DNA of 64,000 bases from NCBI RefSeq assembly GCF_051020985.1, contig NC_135003.1:6875501-6939500 (forward strand). Direction: 5' to 3'. The notes beneath the pieces were generated by a model that ran no database searches, was not told the origin of the DNA, and saw only the letters and a list, made by a program, of their open reading frames with translations. The translations under genes were made by a program, and so were the position numbers. Shown in pieces: positions 22,922-35,870 of this stretch (position 1 is the first letter of the stretch; each line of letters opens with the position of its first letter). Source of the stretch: Nomia melanderi (Eukaryota; Arthropoda; Insecta; Hymenoptera; Halictidae).

Positions 22922-24100
22922 ACTCTACTGCATGCACGTAATCGTTTATGATTCACCGATAACCGGCGAAATGACCCATTCTGGCGGGTTCTTTCCCATC
23001 GTACCGCCGGATTTCCTGCTCACGGAAATTCGCTTCTTATCTGATTTTTAATCGTATCTCGGCGCGCGATACGCGCTGGAAAAATTACTCGGTTCGATTA
23101 CGCTTGAACGTTGCACCCTTCAATGCAGAATTTTCGAATATAATCGATATCGGAAAACGGATAATCAACGAGTGGGGGAATCGTATTTTTGAGTGTGAAC
23201 TTCGTTCGTTTACACTTTGAACTCTTGTGGCAAAAACCGAATTCTGTAGTTGATGGGAATTTTATTTACTTCTGGAAATTCAACACTGGGAGAATCTTCA
23301 AAAATTTCTAATATTATTTAGAAAATATAATTATAAAATGTATAGTAAAAGCAAACTTCCGTTCAATTTCAGAAACAACAAGAATGCAAATCACCAGAAA
23401 GATCCTTCGAATTATCAGGCATACAATATTACCTTCGTTTTCCTAACCTTCACCGCTAAACCAATGTAAATGCCCAGCGTTCGTCGAGTAAATCAATCAA
23501 ACACTTTTAAGCGTCAGTGCATGCGCTAATAATAATAAGGACGCAACGAATCGCGTCAGTCTTCGTTTAATCGCAAAACAGGTCCGGCAGGAGTGCAAGA
23601 GCCAGCTGAACCATGAACCGAGTATATAGCCAAATAGGCGCTTGCATTGGGAGAGAGAGCGCCAATTTCATCCAATTAAAATCGCGAGTGAACCGTAATC
23701 CATTAGGATGATCAGAGCTGGTCGCGGGAGGTAGACGGGTTCAAAGACGGGACACCGAAGGCGGAACGCGTGTCGAAGGCACGCGCCGCCGCTCACGCGA
23801 GCCTGCCGCTTTCGAATCGGTCCAGGGGGTGCGCGCGGCGTGTTCCGGCGTCGGAATTCGCAGCATCCTTCGTTCTAGAGGTTCGCCCCAGAGAGCCCTC
23901 GAAGTTGAACGAGCAGAGAACGCTGGGAGCAAAGGGAAAGCAGAATGTTTCCTGCTCAACGGGGAATTTGATCCCGCTCTCTCTCTCTCTCCCTCTCTCT
24001 CTCTCTGTTTTTCCATAAACTATTTTTTACGTTTTATTGAAAAAATGAGAAACGAAAGTGTGTATCCTCTTTATTATGTAAATTTCATGTAAACTTTTGT
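22922..24100. other. Non-coding; CT microsatellite at 23977-24007
   Basis: CpG-rich at 22922-23120 and 23500-23950. Frames at 23741-24092 overlap across strands. A (CT)n run of about 30 bp lies at 23977-24007. No exon recognised. Confidence 0.45.
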
Positions 24101-24290
24101 GATTATGGATCCTGAAATTGATAATTATATAAATTATATGAAAATCGATATGCTTCTGATTGAATGTTTAAACACCAGTTCATGCTTCAATGGAAAAATA
24201 AGATATGCGAATGTATGGTTCCTTTATATAAATGTCTGTAATTGAGGATCCTGAGATTGGTAATTACATGAAATGAAAATTTTTTATTGT
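24101..24290. repeat. 139-bp direct duplication
   Basis: GGATCCTGAAATTGATAATTA at 24107 recurs as GGATCCTGAGATTGGTAATTA at 24246, both followed by an ATGAAAAT phrase. The intervening bases fill out one unit. Confidence 0.6.
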
Positions 24291-24734
24291 AGGAATGTAA
24301 TTGAATGAACTGAACAGTGAACATTTAGATACATTACAAATGGATTACAGATAATTTCTATTTGTTGATTAAACATCAACGTTAGTCTAATTTGGCATAC
24401 GAAATCATTATTGTTGTTACGATTGTTCTAATTACGCAATAATTGAATACACACGTTACTAATATGTAATGCATGCAATATTGTGCAACAATTACGTACT
24501 GCCGGAGGCTGTTTACAAACCGGAGCCAATTAAACGACCGCATGAATAGTGTATAAGGGTTAATTTGTAACTTTGGACATATTTATTATGATAATGACGT
24601 TTTCCCGCCTTTCTTCTCACTTGTGTTAATGATATACGTATTTGTCTACCGTTGCAACCCAATTTTACTATTCGAAACTTATTATTCTGATCCTTTGAGA
24701 CTGACAATATTCTAAGTTTTAGTCCAAAGGAAGG

Positions 24735-25110
24735 GTTAGGGCAACCAGGTTTCATGGTAGCTGACATTTTCTCCGGGATTCTAGAGGGAAACTATGCAAA
24801 ATGTAGTCCAGCCTGATGAAAGGATTTAGGAGTTGATGTGGAGCATGCAGACAGACAATCTACTTAAATTATCACGAAGTTACAAGGGAATGGAAATCAA
24901 GGAAATGCAGTGTAGTGACCGGATTCCAACGGAAGTCTGTGTTTTCCGCGGGGTTTAAGGGAGGAACTATGCAAAATTTCCTCGAGATCGATCCTTTGCG
25001 ATTTAATGGACAGAATGCGGCCAGGCAATCAACTTAAATCAACGAATGAACGAAAAGATCAAACGCATGATATCGGATGTAGCGTCCGGAGTAATTAGGT
25101 TTCATGGTGG
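24735..25110. repeat. 175-bp tandem duplication (two units)
   Basis: Shared landmarks at a constant offset are GGTTTCATGGTAGC/GGTTTCATGGTGGC, TTTTC(T)CCG(C)GG, GA(A)ACTATGCAAAAT (24790 and 24965), CAG(A)CAATC(T)ACTTAAAT, and GTAG(T/C)G(A/T)CCGGA. The second unit ends with the same GGTTTCATGG phrase that begins the first. No open frame is kept between units, so the repeat is not coding. It could be the remains of a nucleosome-sized satellite. Confidence 0.7.
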
Positions 25111-27266
25111 CCATCGAAAATCATGGAAACATTATAAAGAACTATTTGTTATTATAAAAGTCAGTCAAAGAAACTAGAAATAAGAATAATTATACTAAAT
25201 GGGAGACTAGTCCAATAAAATAAAATAAAGTTCAAAGAAAAAAAGAAAAAATTATCTATTGTCCAATTATTTAAAATTTAATTAATCAAATTTAGTTGTC
25301 TGAAATTCAACTATTCAAACTTTAATTATTTGAAATTAAAAAAAAAATAGTCTTTTTCGAATGGATATCAGTGACAGACAAAATAGTTTTGAGATGTTGC
25401 CCTATCACGATCCCTTCAAAGATAAGTGGCTGAAGGGTTAAACCACCCTCCTCTTTTATCACTGCTCCCTAACGAGGAATCGGCTGACGAGGAGGCGTTT
25501 TTTGATTACTCAGTACCTGCATCTTTTGGGGACAATCGATGAAGGAAGGTGTTTGCTGTCAGACCTGACCCCGTCCACCGCCTTTTCGCAATCTTCTACC
25601 TTTGATCTTGAAATTCGTTTCACGGAGGGTAGTTGTGCAGCTTGCGCACGTTTCTTCCGCGAATCTCAAGAATTCCTTACATTTTTCGACAGTTTGCCAA
25701 CGTTTATTTATTTATCAAAAGGAAAGAACACCCTTCCAACGCGTATAAACGTTAATTCCACAAAGTGATTAGCTTCACCCCCGTACCCTTTCCATCATTA
25801 TTTATAAATAATACTTTTAATAAGTCGATACACACTCTATTAAAAATAATTTTCATAAAACTTGTCAGAGAAATAATAAATAAAAAACGATTATAATTAC
25901 ACAAAAATGAAAAGATTATTTAAATTGTATGCTTTCGTTAACTCGCCGAGCTTCAACATCATTGAAATAACTGTTTCCTCGAAATTAAATTGCGCAAACG
26001 TATTCAAAGGTCCGCTTTTAATTCGCCTAATGAATTTTTCTGCTGTTCAGCAAAGCTTTACTCAATAAAAGAGTTGAAATCATTCCCAAATTAAACAAGA
26101 AATCCGGGACGTCTACGACGAGCTTTCTCGAGAAATCGGAAGGACGCAATTTAATACCGGAATCAGTGTTTTTCCGTTTCCTGCGCGCTCGCGCACACAG
26201 CACGGTTCTCCTTGTCTGTCTCCGGATTTTCAGCGTGCGGAGCGCGGCCCGATCGGACTAATGGATTTCAGCTTCGCTGATCTTAATCAAATAAGCCTAC
26301 CGTGACTATCGAGTGCGAGCTACAGATATTAAGCTCGTAATATTTGAAATCAAACTTCCAGCGCCGAGCTTTCCAGCGACCCTTCAACATTAAATCCCGC
26401 GCGAAGATTACAGCAAGTCTTAAGATTTCCAACGAAAGATACACACACAGACGCATGAATACACAGAGCCGCGTGGTTCGGTCGGTGACTCCAGTTCTAA
26501 TGATACAGAGTGTCTCAAAGGAAAATGAGAAACCACGAAAAAAAACATTTACGAAGTAAAAATAGTAAATGATTTACGGTTAATTGTAAATATAATTAAT
26601 CGAAGAAAAAATCTGAAGAAAGATACTATTATATGTTGCGTGCAAAATGATTTTTTGAGGATTATGTTATTGTAATAATTTTAAAATGAGAAGGAAATTT
26701 AATTTTAATGTTAATACTGTATAAGCGGTATATGAAAAGTGATTAAAATTCGAAAGATGATAAAAAGTTGAAAAAATTGGAACTCAAAAAAATGATTAAT
26801 TCAGTCTGAAATCTAACAGAAGTATTACAGTTTTCTAACCGTGGCTGAATTAGGTCACACGTGTAAGAGTACATGGATACATATGTATATGCGAGTATCG
26901 AAATCCGGCCGGAGCAAGACCCTCTGTTTTGGCCGGCAAATAGGAAGCAGGTCGAGGAATGCGTTCGGTGCAATTGCATTTACTGTGTTCAGCATCCTAC
27001 CACCGGATATACTGGCGGTGCAGCACGCGGGTCGTATGCGTTTCATGGAATTTATGTAATCGTAATGGCGCGTATGCTACTGGCAAGATTTTCGACGGAT
27101 TAACCGTCAGATGCCTCTGTTCCCATTGCCAGATCTTGGTTTCATGCATTGCGAAAGCTGCCCAATGGCACCATCTTTGTTATCAAATCCCCGGAAACGT
27201 CAGTAATTAGATCGCAGATTTTTCAGACAGGTATAAAGGCAAATTTCTTGAACTTTGAATGAAATG
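25111..27266. other. Non-coding, mostly AT-rich
   Basis: An orphan TTAA terminus (GGCTGAAGGG then TTAA) lies at about 25428-25440 without a partner. Overlapping frames at 26841-27210 read CpG-moderate DNA on both strands. One contains several cysteines (KQVEECVRCNCIYC), but no family is recognised and no splice sites stand out. Confidence 0.4.
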
Positions 27267-27416
27267 ATAACCTTTTCGTGTAACTTCTTTCCTTTCATTC
27301 TGAATCCAATTAACATAAAACGAAAGAATACCGAAATTTACTTTAAAAAATATATTAATATACGACCTAATTATAAATTTGTTGGAAGGATTATATTCAT
27401 TCAGTGCAAGGGTTAA
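27267..27416. mobile_element. Possible decayed family II MITE, copy 3
   Basis: The left end ATAACCTTTTCGTGTAAC and the right end TCAGTGCAAGGG then TTAA (27413-27416) form an imperfect inverted pair resembling the family II terminus CCCTTTGCACTCGA. At 150 bp it is shorter than the other copies. The assignment rests on the ends only. Confidence 0.4.
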
Positions 27417-28319
27417 TGCTTCGTGTCATCTTAACGTTTTGTCTGTTTATTATCATCGTTTGAAGTAAGATGCCCTAGAAAGATACCGAGAGGTCAAAGT
27501 TTCTCTAAACCTTAATGTTCAAAAACAGTATAATAGTTTATAAAGTAATAAAAGTAAAAGGTCGGTAAATGCTATTAACGGTGCTCTCGTAAAAAAAATC
27601 TAGGGTTGGAAAGCGTTAAATATTTCGTGAAACGAGCAGACCGTTGTTTTAGGGTTAACAACCTCTCATAACCTGATTTTATTCTTCACTTCTAGAAAAA
27701 TACCATAAGGTCAGTCATCAAAGTAGTTATCAAGCAGCACCTCATTTTCTACACTTTTATATACTAATTAAATTTCCCGCATTATACAAATAACATAATT
27801 ATTATTACGAACAATTTAAATGAACAAACATGTTTAATACACCGTTCTTATTTTCATTATCATTATTATTTTGAGTGATATAATTATTTGAATAATGCTA
27901 GTAAGACTATACAGTATCCTAATTCCGATAATTACTTTAGATTTTACTCCGTAACAGTATTTAAGCAATACCTCTTCCTGACGGCGGTGACTACGTTTCA
28001 CCGTTAGCACAGTAAATTCCGAAAACAAAGGGATTAAAAGTTTCGAGGGAACCCTAGCAAACAATACGTCCCACGCGAACCCTTTTCAACACCTAAATCC
28101 TATTCCTTAACTTGGCCAGTCGATGCGAGGAAGATCGGTTTTCGACGTTATTTACGGGATACAAGGACCATCGAGAAGTTGTTTAAAGAGAGGAAAAAAA
28201 ATAAGACGAATGTAACATAGTGAAAAATCTATCCAATTAATTACAAGACCAAGTGCAACAATAGTGTGAGTACCTGATAAATGAAAAAGACTCTATCTTC
28301 ATCACTCCTTCCAACCATT
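27417..28319. other. Non-coding, AT-rich
   Basis: No exon. The minus frame at 27834-28064 has no recognisable domain. Confidence 0.4.
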
Positions 28320-28770
28320 CAATTTCCGTTGCCAAAATTGTCCATATATTCCACAGAAAATGAGAATTTCCGTTAAAAATATCAAACAAATCAAATATTC
28401 GTAAAGTTTACATTTCATCCAAACATATTTACACGAGCATCAAGGAAAACCCGCTAAAAAATTACCAGCGAACCCGTATCGAACCGAATATTTACATCAA
28501 TTTCGAATATACAAACACCAATGCCCAATCATTCCATATATCTCACGGAAAATGAAAATCCCATTTAAAAAATGTCACGGAAACTACAAATGTTCAGCAT
28601 TTGCACTTAATTTAAAAGTACTTACTCGCTTGCAGGATCGAGAAGAAAAACCGATGTTAAAAGTGATCGACGATCGCGCGTCAGGTGGAACGTCTACATT
28701 AATTTCAGATGTGTAACTTCCATTACCAATTCACCATCATCTCAGTAAAATATTAAAAGAAAACACATTT
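28320..28770. repeat. 191-bp tandem repeat, three diverged units
   Basis: CCATATATTCCACAGAAAATG (28343) and CCATATATCTCACGGAAAATG (28534) are 191 bp apart, each preceded by a CCAA-rich phrase and followed by A(A/G)AAT(T/C)(T/C)CC(G/A)TTTAAA-like DNA. A weaker third unit (CCATTACCAATTCACC, then CTCAGTAAAAT) lies at about 28720. No coding signal. Confidence 0.55.
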
Positions 28771-29404
28771 TCTCCTCCAGCGGAGGAGCCGTGCCCAGCC
28801 GCTGGAGAAGTTCTTCGATAGCGTCTAGACGATGCGCCCGTCTGATACGTCGATTACGGCTGCCGCGCGTTATCTATAATTCCGATTCACACGGTCTGCG
28901 AGCTTTAATTTCGCGGGGCCGGGGGCGGACGGGATCTTAATCAAGCCTCAGCCACCGAAAATCCCTTTTCGACTCGGGAAAGCTGCAACCCGCCCGCCCG
29001 CCCAGTCTCGGCTTTCAGCCCCACAGCCGCCGTTGCGCCGCGCCGCCTATCATTAGACATTGGCCCCGGCAGCTCTAGGCCAAATTTTAATGAGAAAACT
29101 TAACGAGAGAGAACCGCTCTGCTCCCGACACGCATTTCCGAGCCCGATTATGCAGCCAATGCGCCTAAAACTATGAGTAAGAAGAGAGCAACCGGCCGGC
29201 GGGCTCGGGCTACGCGGTTTCTGCATCCGTTTAATGGACGCTTAACGGCTGGATCGTCGAATCCGTGAGTGTTCCATTCGTTACTAATTGCGCCCATGTA
29301 ATTGTGCAGTGTTTAGGAAAAAATCGTACTGAATGCTGCTGAGATGGTGCGCGGATTAAAAATATTTGATCGTTTGATGGGTGAAATTTGGAGCCCCTTT
29401 AATG
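28771..29404. other. CpG-rich block, no gene seen
   Basis: GC-rich and pyrimidine-rich with CCCGCCCGCCCGCC near 28990. It also contains CCAAT-type and TTAATGG phrases. It could be a regulatory island. No frame of note. Confidence 0.4.
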
Positions 29405-29580
29405 AAGAATGTAATAATATTATAATTATACTAATAATAATGATAATAATATATTAATGATAATAATACAATTATATTAATATTAATACTATATAATATA
29501 GTAATTATATAGTATATTATATAAAATAATATATGATATTATACAATATTAATATTTTTATTATTAAAGTTATTAATTAC
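29405..29580. repeat. AT low-complexity (TAATAAT/ATATTA) tract
   Basis: Almost pure A/T with repeating TAATAATAAT and ATATAATATA words over about 170 bp. Confidence 0.85.
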
Positions 29581-31430
29581 TAAAGCTGTGAAACAAAAGT
29601 TGAAATAATTGACAAAATGAAGTTGGTCACTGTAGCTTGTGAAAGACTTATATATCAATAATATTTACAATAAACACACAATAGATCAAATATTTTCAAC
29701 AAATATATCAGATGAAATACATTTAACCAAACACGTTACGTTTAAAATACTTTTATACACAACGGAGTAACATACAATACGATTATATCGATTCCAATAA
29801 AATAGAAATTTAACGAGAAGTTGGTCGGTTCCCGTAAATATCGAGTTCCGCTCGAATCCGTCGCTAGCAAGCCGCAGCGTGCGTTCCGCGGGCACAAAAG
29901 CGCGGTTGAATTACGTTTCGAGCAACAGTCTCTATTCGCCGAGGAGTTCGGAGGGGGTGAAAAGGAGGCTAAGACCGGGCCGCCGCTTAATTTCCGCTTT
30001 AAATGCGGAACAGAAAGTGAACGAGGCGAGCCATGGGGTGAACGGTGGCGGAGGTGGGGGGGAAGGTGGAGGTTGCAAGATGAAAAACCGAAATCGAATG
30101 AAGGGACAACGGCTGCCGGGAAAATGGCTACGCGTGTCCCCAGAGCGACGGACTTTTTACACGGGATCAAACGAAATTTAACTTCGCGACTCGGTAAACT
30201 GCATCCGGAACGCGGATACAATTTTATTTGAATAATGAGCACCGCGGAATATTCAACGGACACGTCTGAATCATTTGGGGCAACGAAACGGAAATTGAAA
30301 GGGAAAGAAATGCTTGCTTCGGTTGTACATGTTCCAAGATCTTATTCTTGGCGTGATTTATGCGGTTCTTTGCGGAACGTAGATTAAGCGATACTTGAGG
30401 GACTTTAACAAGGTATAGTAGATTGTAAATGTAATGGGAATTTAATTGGTTGTCATAGTTTGTTAATGAAAAAAACTTGTTGGTACAGGATGGACGTTCA
30501 TGAAAATACACGTTTTTGTGAATTCGTTAAAAAAGAAACTAAACGAATATTTAATTGTTCACGTGAAGATTTAATTACGCTAACAATGGAACAATTTATT
30601 ACATTTTTTTCGGAAAAACCAGAAGATGCTTGAAATGAAATATTTAATTAAATTTTGGGGAATTTCAGATGCTTCCCAGGAATTCATATCAACGTCAAGC
30701 TTTATTAATAACAATGGATGAAATATATTTGTATTCAGTATGGATAAAATATGAACTGTGTTCGATGGGGGTTTAATCGGAAGCAAATGTCAGGACAATT
30801 CATCATTTTACGTGAAACGCGACTCGACAAGCGTCATTGTGACAATTATTCGATTACACGTTTATTCGCGCTCGTCTGACAAATAATGGACAACGAATCT
30901 TCCTTATCTGTTATTACAGATTCCATTTATATTTCTATATACGCCTGGAAAAAATTGGTTTAATAAACAAAAAATAAATATCTCTTCGATATTATCTATG
31001 AAAGTTTATAAAGTATGGAATAAATCCTAGTTCAAAAACGGGCAGCACGGTTTTTCCAGTAAGTCCACTCTCTATGTTCGCGAATTTTCGGCTAACGAGG
31101 AAACTGCGAGCCGTGTCGGAGTTCGGATTATCTGTTGCGAATTACGAATTAAATCTCAAGCGGCGATTTACAGAAAATTTCAGTCAATAATCCCCCACCC
31201 TGATAACGCTCGAGAAAGTTTACAGCGAACTCGGTAATGAGGGAACTGTGCACCACTTGAGACCCGCGCAGATAATATTTTCAGACGTGTAATACGTGTT
31301 CAATATCCGCGAACGTTTTCTCAAAGAATACTTCTCGCAACCTGATAATTTTCTCGGTCGAAGGGCTGAGAATCTTGATGGAATTTCGTAGAATTCGTGG
31401 ATACGTGGAATTTATTTCACTTACAAATTG
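29581..31430. other. Non-coding
   Basis: CpG-rich block at 29820-30200 gives overlapping frames (29742-30263 minus, 29821-30231 plus, 29879-30181 plus), none with a domain; the glycine run near residue 60 of one comes from a GGTGGCGGAGGTGGGG stretch. The rest is AT-rich. Confidence 0.45.
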
Positions 31431-31565
31431 ATAACAACTAATATTAATAAGACGAACCTTAGTAGTTCCGAATTTCAAAAAGATTTGATATAAAATGAAT
31501 AACTACTAATATTAATAATATGAATCTGTGGTAGCTTCGAATTTTAAAAAGATTCGATATAAAAT
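31431..31565. repeat. 68-bp tandem duplication
   Basis: Unit 1 (31431-31498) and unit 2 (31499-31565) share ATAACNACTAATATTAATAA, GAA(C/T)C, TTCGAATTT.AAAAAGATT and GATATAAAATG in the same order with about four in five positions identical. Confidence 0.85.
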
Positions 31566-32350
31566 GGTAATAATATGAGTGATGTAAACGAGAGATATAA
31601 AGTGTAATGAATTTTGATCAGGGTAAAAAAGAAATAGTCGAAAGGTATTCGTCGCTGAAAAGTGTTCGCTCGTGATTAATTTGAAATTTCGCGCTTTGTC
31701 GCCGCGAGCTGCACGCCCGAAACAATTTCCAATCCGATAATTACCGGCTGGTCACGGGTAAATATTTTAATGCTCGAGGTTTCATGAATATTAATAAGGA
31801 AAACACAAATTAATGGTTTCGCGAGTTAAACATTTATGCAGGCAGGACGTAATTAACCGCCATCGACGAAATTGCATTTTGATGATCCGAGGACTCGTTG
31901 TCGGACGGATATTCCCGTTATCGAAACAAGAAACTAGCTTTGCATTGTGTTAAATAATGTCCGGAAGAAAAGTGAAATTTTCACGAGAGCAATCAATACG
32001 ACGAAGTAGGTCAATCTTTAACAGAAACTGGGACTATCGAGGAAAAGTAATCTCGATAAAAGTTCTGATAAATAAACGCAGATTCTTTGCAATTACAATT
32101 TTGTGAACATTCGTACAATTTGTAATTAACATAAAAAATACTGAAATATCAAATATAAATAGATATTTACAATGTAGACATTGCAAAGGAGCTAACAGTA
32201 AAATTATACAATACTGATATTTTTGAGTCCTCTTTCAATTAATTTCAATATTATTAGTGGAAATTAAAATACTCACAAAATGCTTAATCATTTTGAACTG
32301 TTAATCATATTTAAATATTTAGAGAAAATGTTGTACATCAATTTTATATA
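31566..32350. other. Non-coding
   Basis: AT-rich with a small CpG-rich part near 31680-31930. Nothing further recognised. Confidence 0.4.
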
Positions 32351-32431
32351 CCCATACACATACACATACACATGCACATACGCATACGCATACGCATACG
32401 CATACACATACACATACACACACACATACAC
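32351..32431. repeat. (CATACA/GCATAC)n microsatellite
   Basis: About 80 bp of ACATAC/GCATAC hexamers with CA-dinucleotide stretches. Tyrosine/threonine-repeat frames on both strands at 32280-32486 and 32288-32473 are readings of this repeat, not proteins. Confidence 0.95.
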
Positions 32432-34139
32432 CCGGTATATACACACAACATGCGTTCGAAATTTCCCTGTCATAAAGCTCGACTAGCGCCGTAAAGATAG
32501 ACGCACATGGCCGCTTGGAGAAATGAGAGGTTGGCTCCCTGAATATTTCAAACGAAGCAACCAGGCAGGCACTATTATTCCCATATTTTCGAAATGGCGA
32601 TAAACTGTACAGAATATCCGACCCTCTCGTTTGAATACCCCTTCGTTAACTCGTTTGTTTAAAATATTCGCCAGCCGTGGCCAGATCGGAAAAATCTCTA
32701 CTAATGATCACTGGCTGTATTTCCAATCACGATATTTTACAATCGCGAATTCTTTTTGTTTTATTTTCTTTTTTTCTTAACAATTACTTCGAGCAACGTT
32801 GTTTGTATTTTCCGTATTAATAATCAAAGTTTAATAAACATATGAATACAGAGAAAATGAATTCATTCTTGATTTGTTCCTTACTGAAACTGTTAATATA
32901 GAATATAAGATATTATTTTACTCCAATATAAATTCGTTGTTTTGAAAGAGTAACCTTGCAGACAAGTTACTCGAATAACAAATTAAATCTTGAATTATGT
33001 TTTCATCTCTGGATTCAATGAGAAATATGCATATCACGCGAATAAAAAATAACGTAACTTACGATGGTACAGTTACTACAAAATTCTGCTCCCATAAAAA
33101 TAAATATGAGATATGTGTTTCATTGTTAATAAATTCACCGCTGTGTATCGCACAGAAGTTAACAAAGGTCAGTTTCTACCGCAATCTCGGTTAATGTTTG
33201 GTGCACACTGACAAATTGTACTGCGCGGCAGGGTGATGGGGGTGAAGCCGCGACCCACTCGACACACTCGGGTAAGCTATAGGTGGGTCGCAAGAAATTG
33301 GGCCACTCAAGGTCACTTCCCTGGCCATACATCACTCCAAGCACAACTTCCATTCTCACGGTTGTCAGACGGTACGCTATGATCGAATAATATATTCCAG
33401 CAAGGACAATAGAGTAGAGGGTAGAGGAAGGAAGGTCGTGTGTAGAAACCTTGACGCGAACTATACACGTAGGAATGTCCAAGAAACTGTAGTTAGCAAA
33501 TTACGTCACACTTTGGAATGTCACAAAAATTGTAATTTATTTGTATTTCCCATTTAACGTTTCAAGATAAAATCAAACGTTAATCGCGTTACAAATCATT
33601 CGGCTTTCAATTTCATCTTCATTATCAGCTACAGGTATACCTTAAGCAAATGCTCTTTTACTCTCGGAATTTCTGACTCTGGAAATTCAATTACTTACAA
33701 ACTGATAATAGAAGAAATATAAAACTAACAAGAACAAAACTTTCAGAAGTACACAATAACGAAAACGCTAACGGCCTCCGGAAAACGTGCTCAACGATAA
33801 GAAATCCATTCACAAAACTCACATTCATCCGCCAAACCCGCAATGACACTTCAAAAGACGATAACATTGAATGAAAACGGTTTGCACACAGAAGATATCA
33901 AAACACTTTTCAATGCCCAATTCTCAAAGTACGGCCCACAGGTGACTACTTAGAAGCAATGCGGAAGAACCGTCGCTCGCCTCGGAAAGTGGAGTCAAGG
34001 GGACGGGAGCGGGCGCAAAGCGTGCAACCAGCAGTCGAGGCTAACAATAAAGGAAACCAACGACAGACAGTCTATTTAAATTCCGACGGGGGGACTGACT
34101 CGTTTTAACGAGAGTGCCTTTATTTCGTCCCGCAGGGTC
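32432..34139. other. Non-coding; one 107-codon minus frame
   Basis: The minus frame at 33159-33482 has balanced composition (MYGQGSDLEWPNFL near its middle), but no family is recognised and no splice context found. CGACCCAC (33251) and GTGGGTCG (33283) form an 8-bp inverted pair with a 24-base loop inside it. Otherwise nothing. Confidence 0.35.
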
Positions 34140-35870
34140 GACGAAATTCACGGACACCTTGGAAGAAGGTGCGTGGCGCGTTGAGAATAGACCGGAACAA
34201 GGGAAGTCGAGGGCGACACGCGCTCCAGAAGCCTGTTGGATGGACGGGTGCTCGAGGGAATCGGAAAGGGTTGGTTAAGGTCCGAAATACACGCCGGGCA
34301 GAGAGGGAAAATGGGGATGTTCCAGGGCTGGCAGGGGAGAAGAAGAAAAAAAGAGAATCGCAAGGGTGCGCGGGGTTACTAATGCGACGGACGAGGAAAA
34401 AAAGGGTTTAAACGTGCTCGTGCCGAAGGAAGAACAAGATTAAATATAGAAAGAGCGTGACAAGGGTCGGCGCCGGGTCGTAGATTTGAAAAGGACGGAG
34501 AACGATTGTGCCGAAGGGGGAAAAGGAGAGTGGCGAAAACAAGACTCAGGTGAAGAACACTGGAACGGGGAAGTGTTTCGTGCACAGGTGTGTGTATGAG
34601 TCTGTGTGCGTGTGAAAAGGAGATACAGAGAAATAATGAATGCAAGGGTGAATGGTTACTAAAAAGGGAATAAAGAGGTGAAAGGTTACAGCTAATGCGG
34701 GAGACAGAGAACGAAGGGGGTTGTTCCGGGGTCGGCAAAAAGGTAATCGCGACGAGAATAATAGGGTAAAGGGCGTGCAAGGTTACTAATGCGACGGAGA
34801 GAGAGGGTTGTACGTGCGCCCGGTATGAAAGCAAGGGAAGGGGAAGGGGTAGATTGAGGGCCACTAGACGCGAGAAGAAAAACGAAGGAGAAATAAGTTT
34901 TTGGTCGGAACGGGAGAAGATAGCGTTGCATAGATCTACTGGAAGAAAGCTACGAATGGAATTGATGAAAGTCACGAGGAGTAAAAGATACTATTAATGC
35001 GGGAGAAAAAAAAAGGTTGCAGTGGTTGGACGGGTTGAGGTGAGAAGCGTGAAAAAGGGGAACGTGAGGTTGTGGATTAGAAGAAGAGAGGAAATGAGAT
35101 TGCGCGAGCTCAAGAAAAACGGTTTGTAAAATAAATGGCGAAGAAAGCAGGGAAAATTATGAGATACAAAATCCTAGGAAGGGAGAGGAAGATAAGGGAT
35201 GGAAAAGAAGATCGTCGCGGTGGCCTAGATTTTCGAAAGAGGAAACGGCAAAATGTTGTGAAATATACGAGAAAAATAAAGTAGAAAGAACAGATATTTG
35301 AATGAAAATATTATTACAACGCAGTTATGATAGAATTTCATTATATCACTTTAAAGAAAAGAAAATAGTTGGGCAGAATACAATATATTCGAAACAGAAA
35401 CTTATCTAAAACTAAAGGAAGGAGGTAAAGAAGTAATCTCACTCGAAAGAAGCGGAAGAAATCGAAAGCAAAACAGAAGAGAACGTAGAGAGGAATCTGC
35501 GCTGACAGAAAGAACCAGAACTAGATCACGTGAGAGAAAACTGTCTGGAAGCCGAGGGAAAAAAGCTGATACATAATATACGGAGGAAGCGCAGGTGGCG
35601 TTCGACGATGAAACCAAAGACGAAAGTTAAATGTACGAGGAATGAAAAAGTCGAAAAGGAACGTGAAGGAAGCAGAGCTTACAATCGGAGAGAGAAAGAG
35701 AGAGACGGAAAAAGAAGAGGTATTCGTAAGTTTGCAACAAAGAAAGACAGAAGAAGGGCTTGCCAGAGGGAGAAAACTGGGGCCGGTGGACGGAGGTAAG
35801 AGAAATAAAATGGTGGTGGGTAAGCAAGGTCTCCGGGCGGATAAGAGAGCAAAGTGGCGGAGTTCAGTAG
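34140..35870. repeat. Purine-rich degenerate minisatellite region
   Basis: About 1.7 kb in which the plus strand is dominated by G and A. A phrase of the form GGTTACTAATGCGACGGA recurs at about 34374 and 34781, with weaker versions at about 34653 (GGTTACTAAAAAGGG), 34686 (GGTTACAGCTAATGCGGGAG) and 34985 (ATACTATTAATGCGGGAG). TTGTGCCGAAGG and CGGGGTCGGC phrases also repeat. Long frames here, such as the 198-codon minus frame at 34379-34975, are serine/proline/leucine-rich complements of the bias, not genes. Confidence 0.65.

Noticed and set aside
26841..27210. Cysteine-rich plus frames
   Set aside because: Three registers are open together and the cysteine spacing fits no family.
29742..30263. 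173-codon minus frame and 136-codon plus frame
   Set aside because: Mutually overlapping in CpG-rich DNA; no start context, domain or splice evidence.
32280..32486. Tyrosine/threonine repeat proteins on both strands
   Set aside because: Direct readings of the ACATAC microsatellite.
33159..33482. 107-codon minus frame
   Set aside because: Composition is balanced but there is no known family, splice signal or repeat support; left as a note only.
34379..34975. 198-codon minus frame with leucine/serine-rich, membrane-like look
   Set aside because: It is the complement of the purine-rich minisatellite; the composition explains it.
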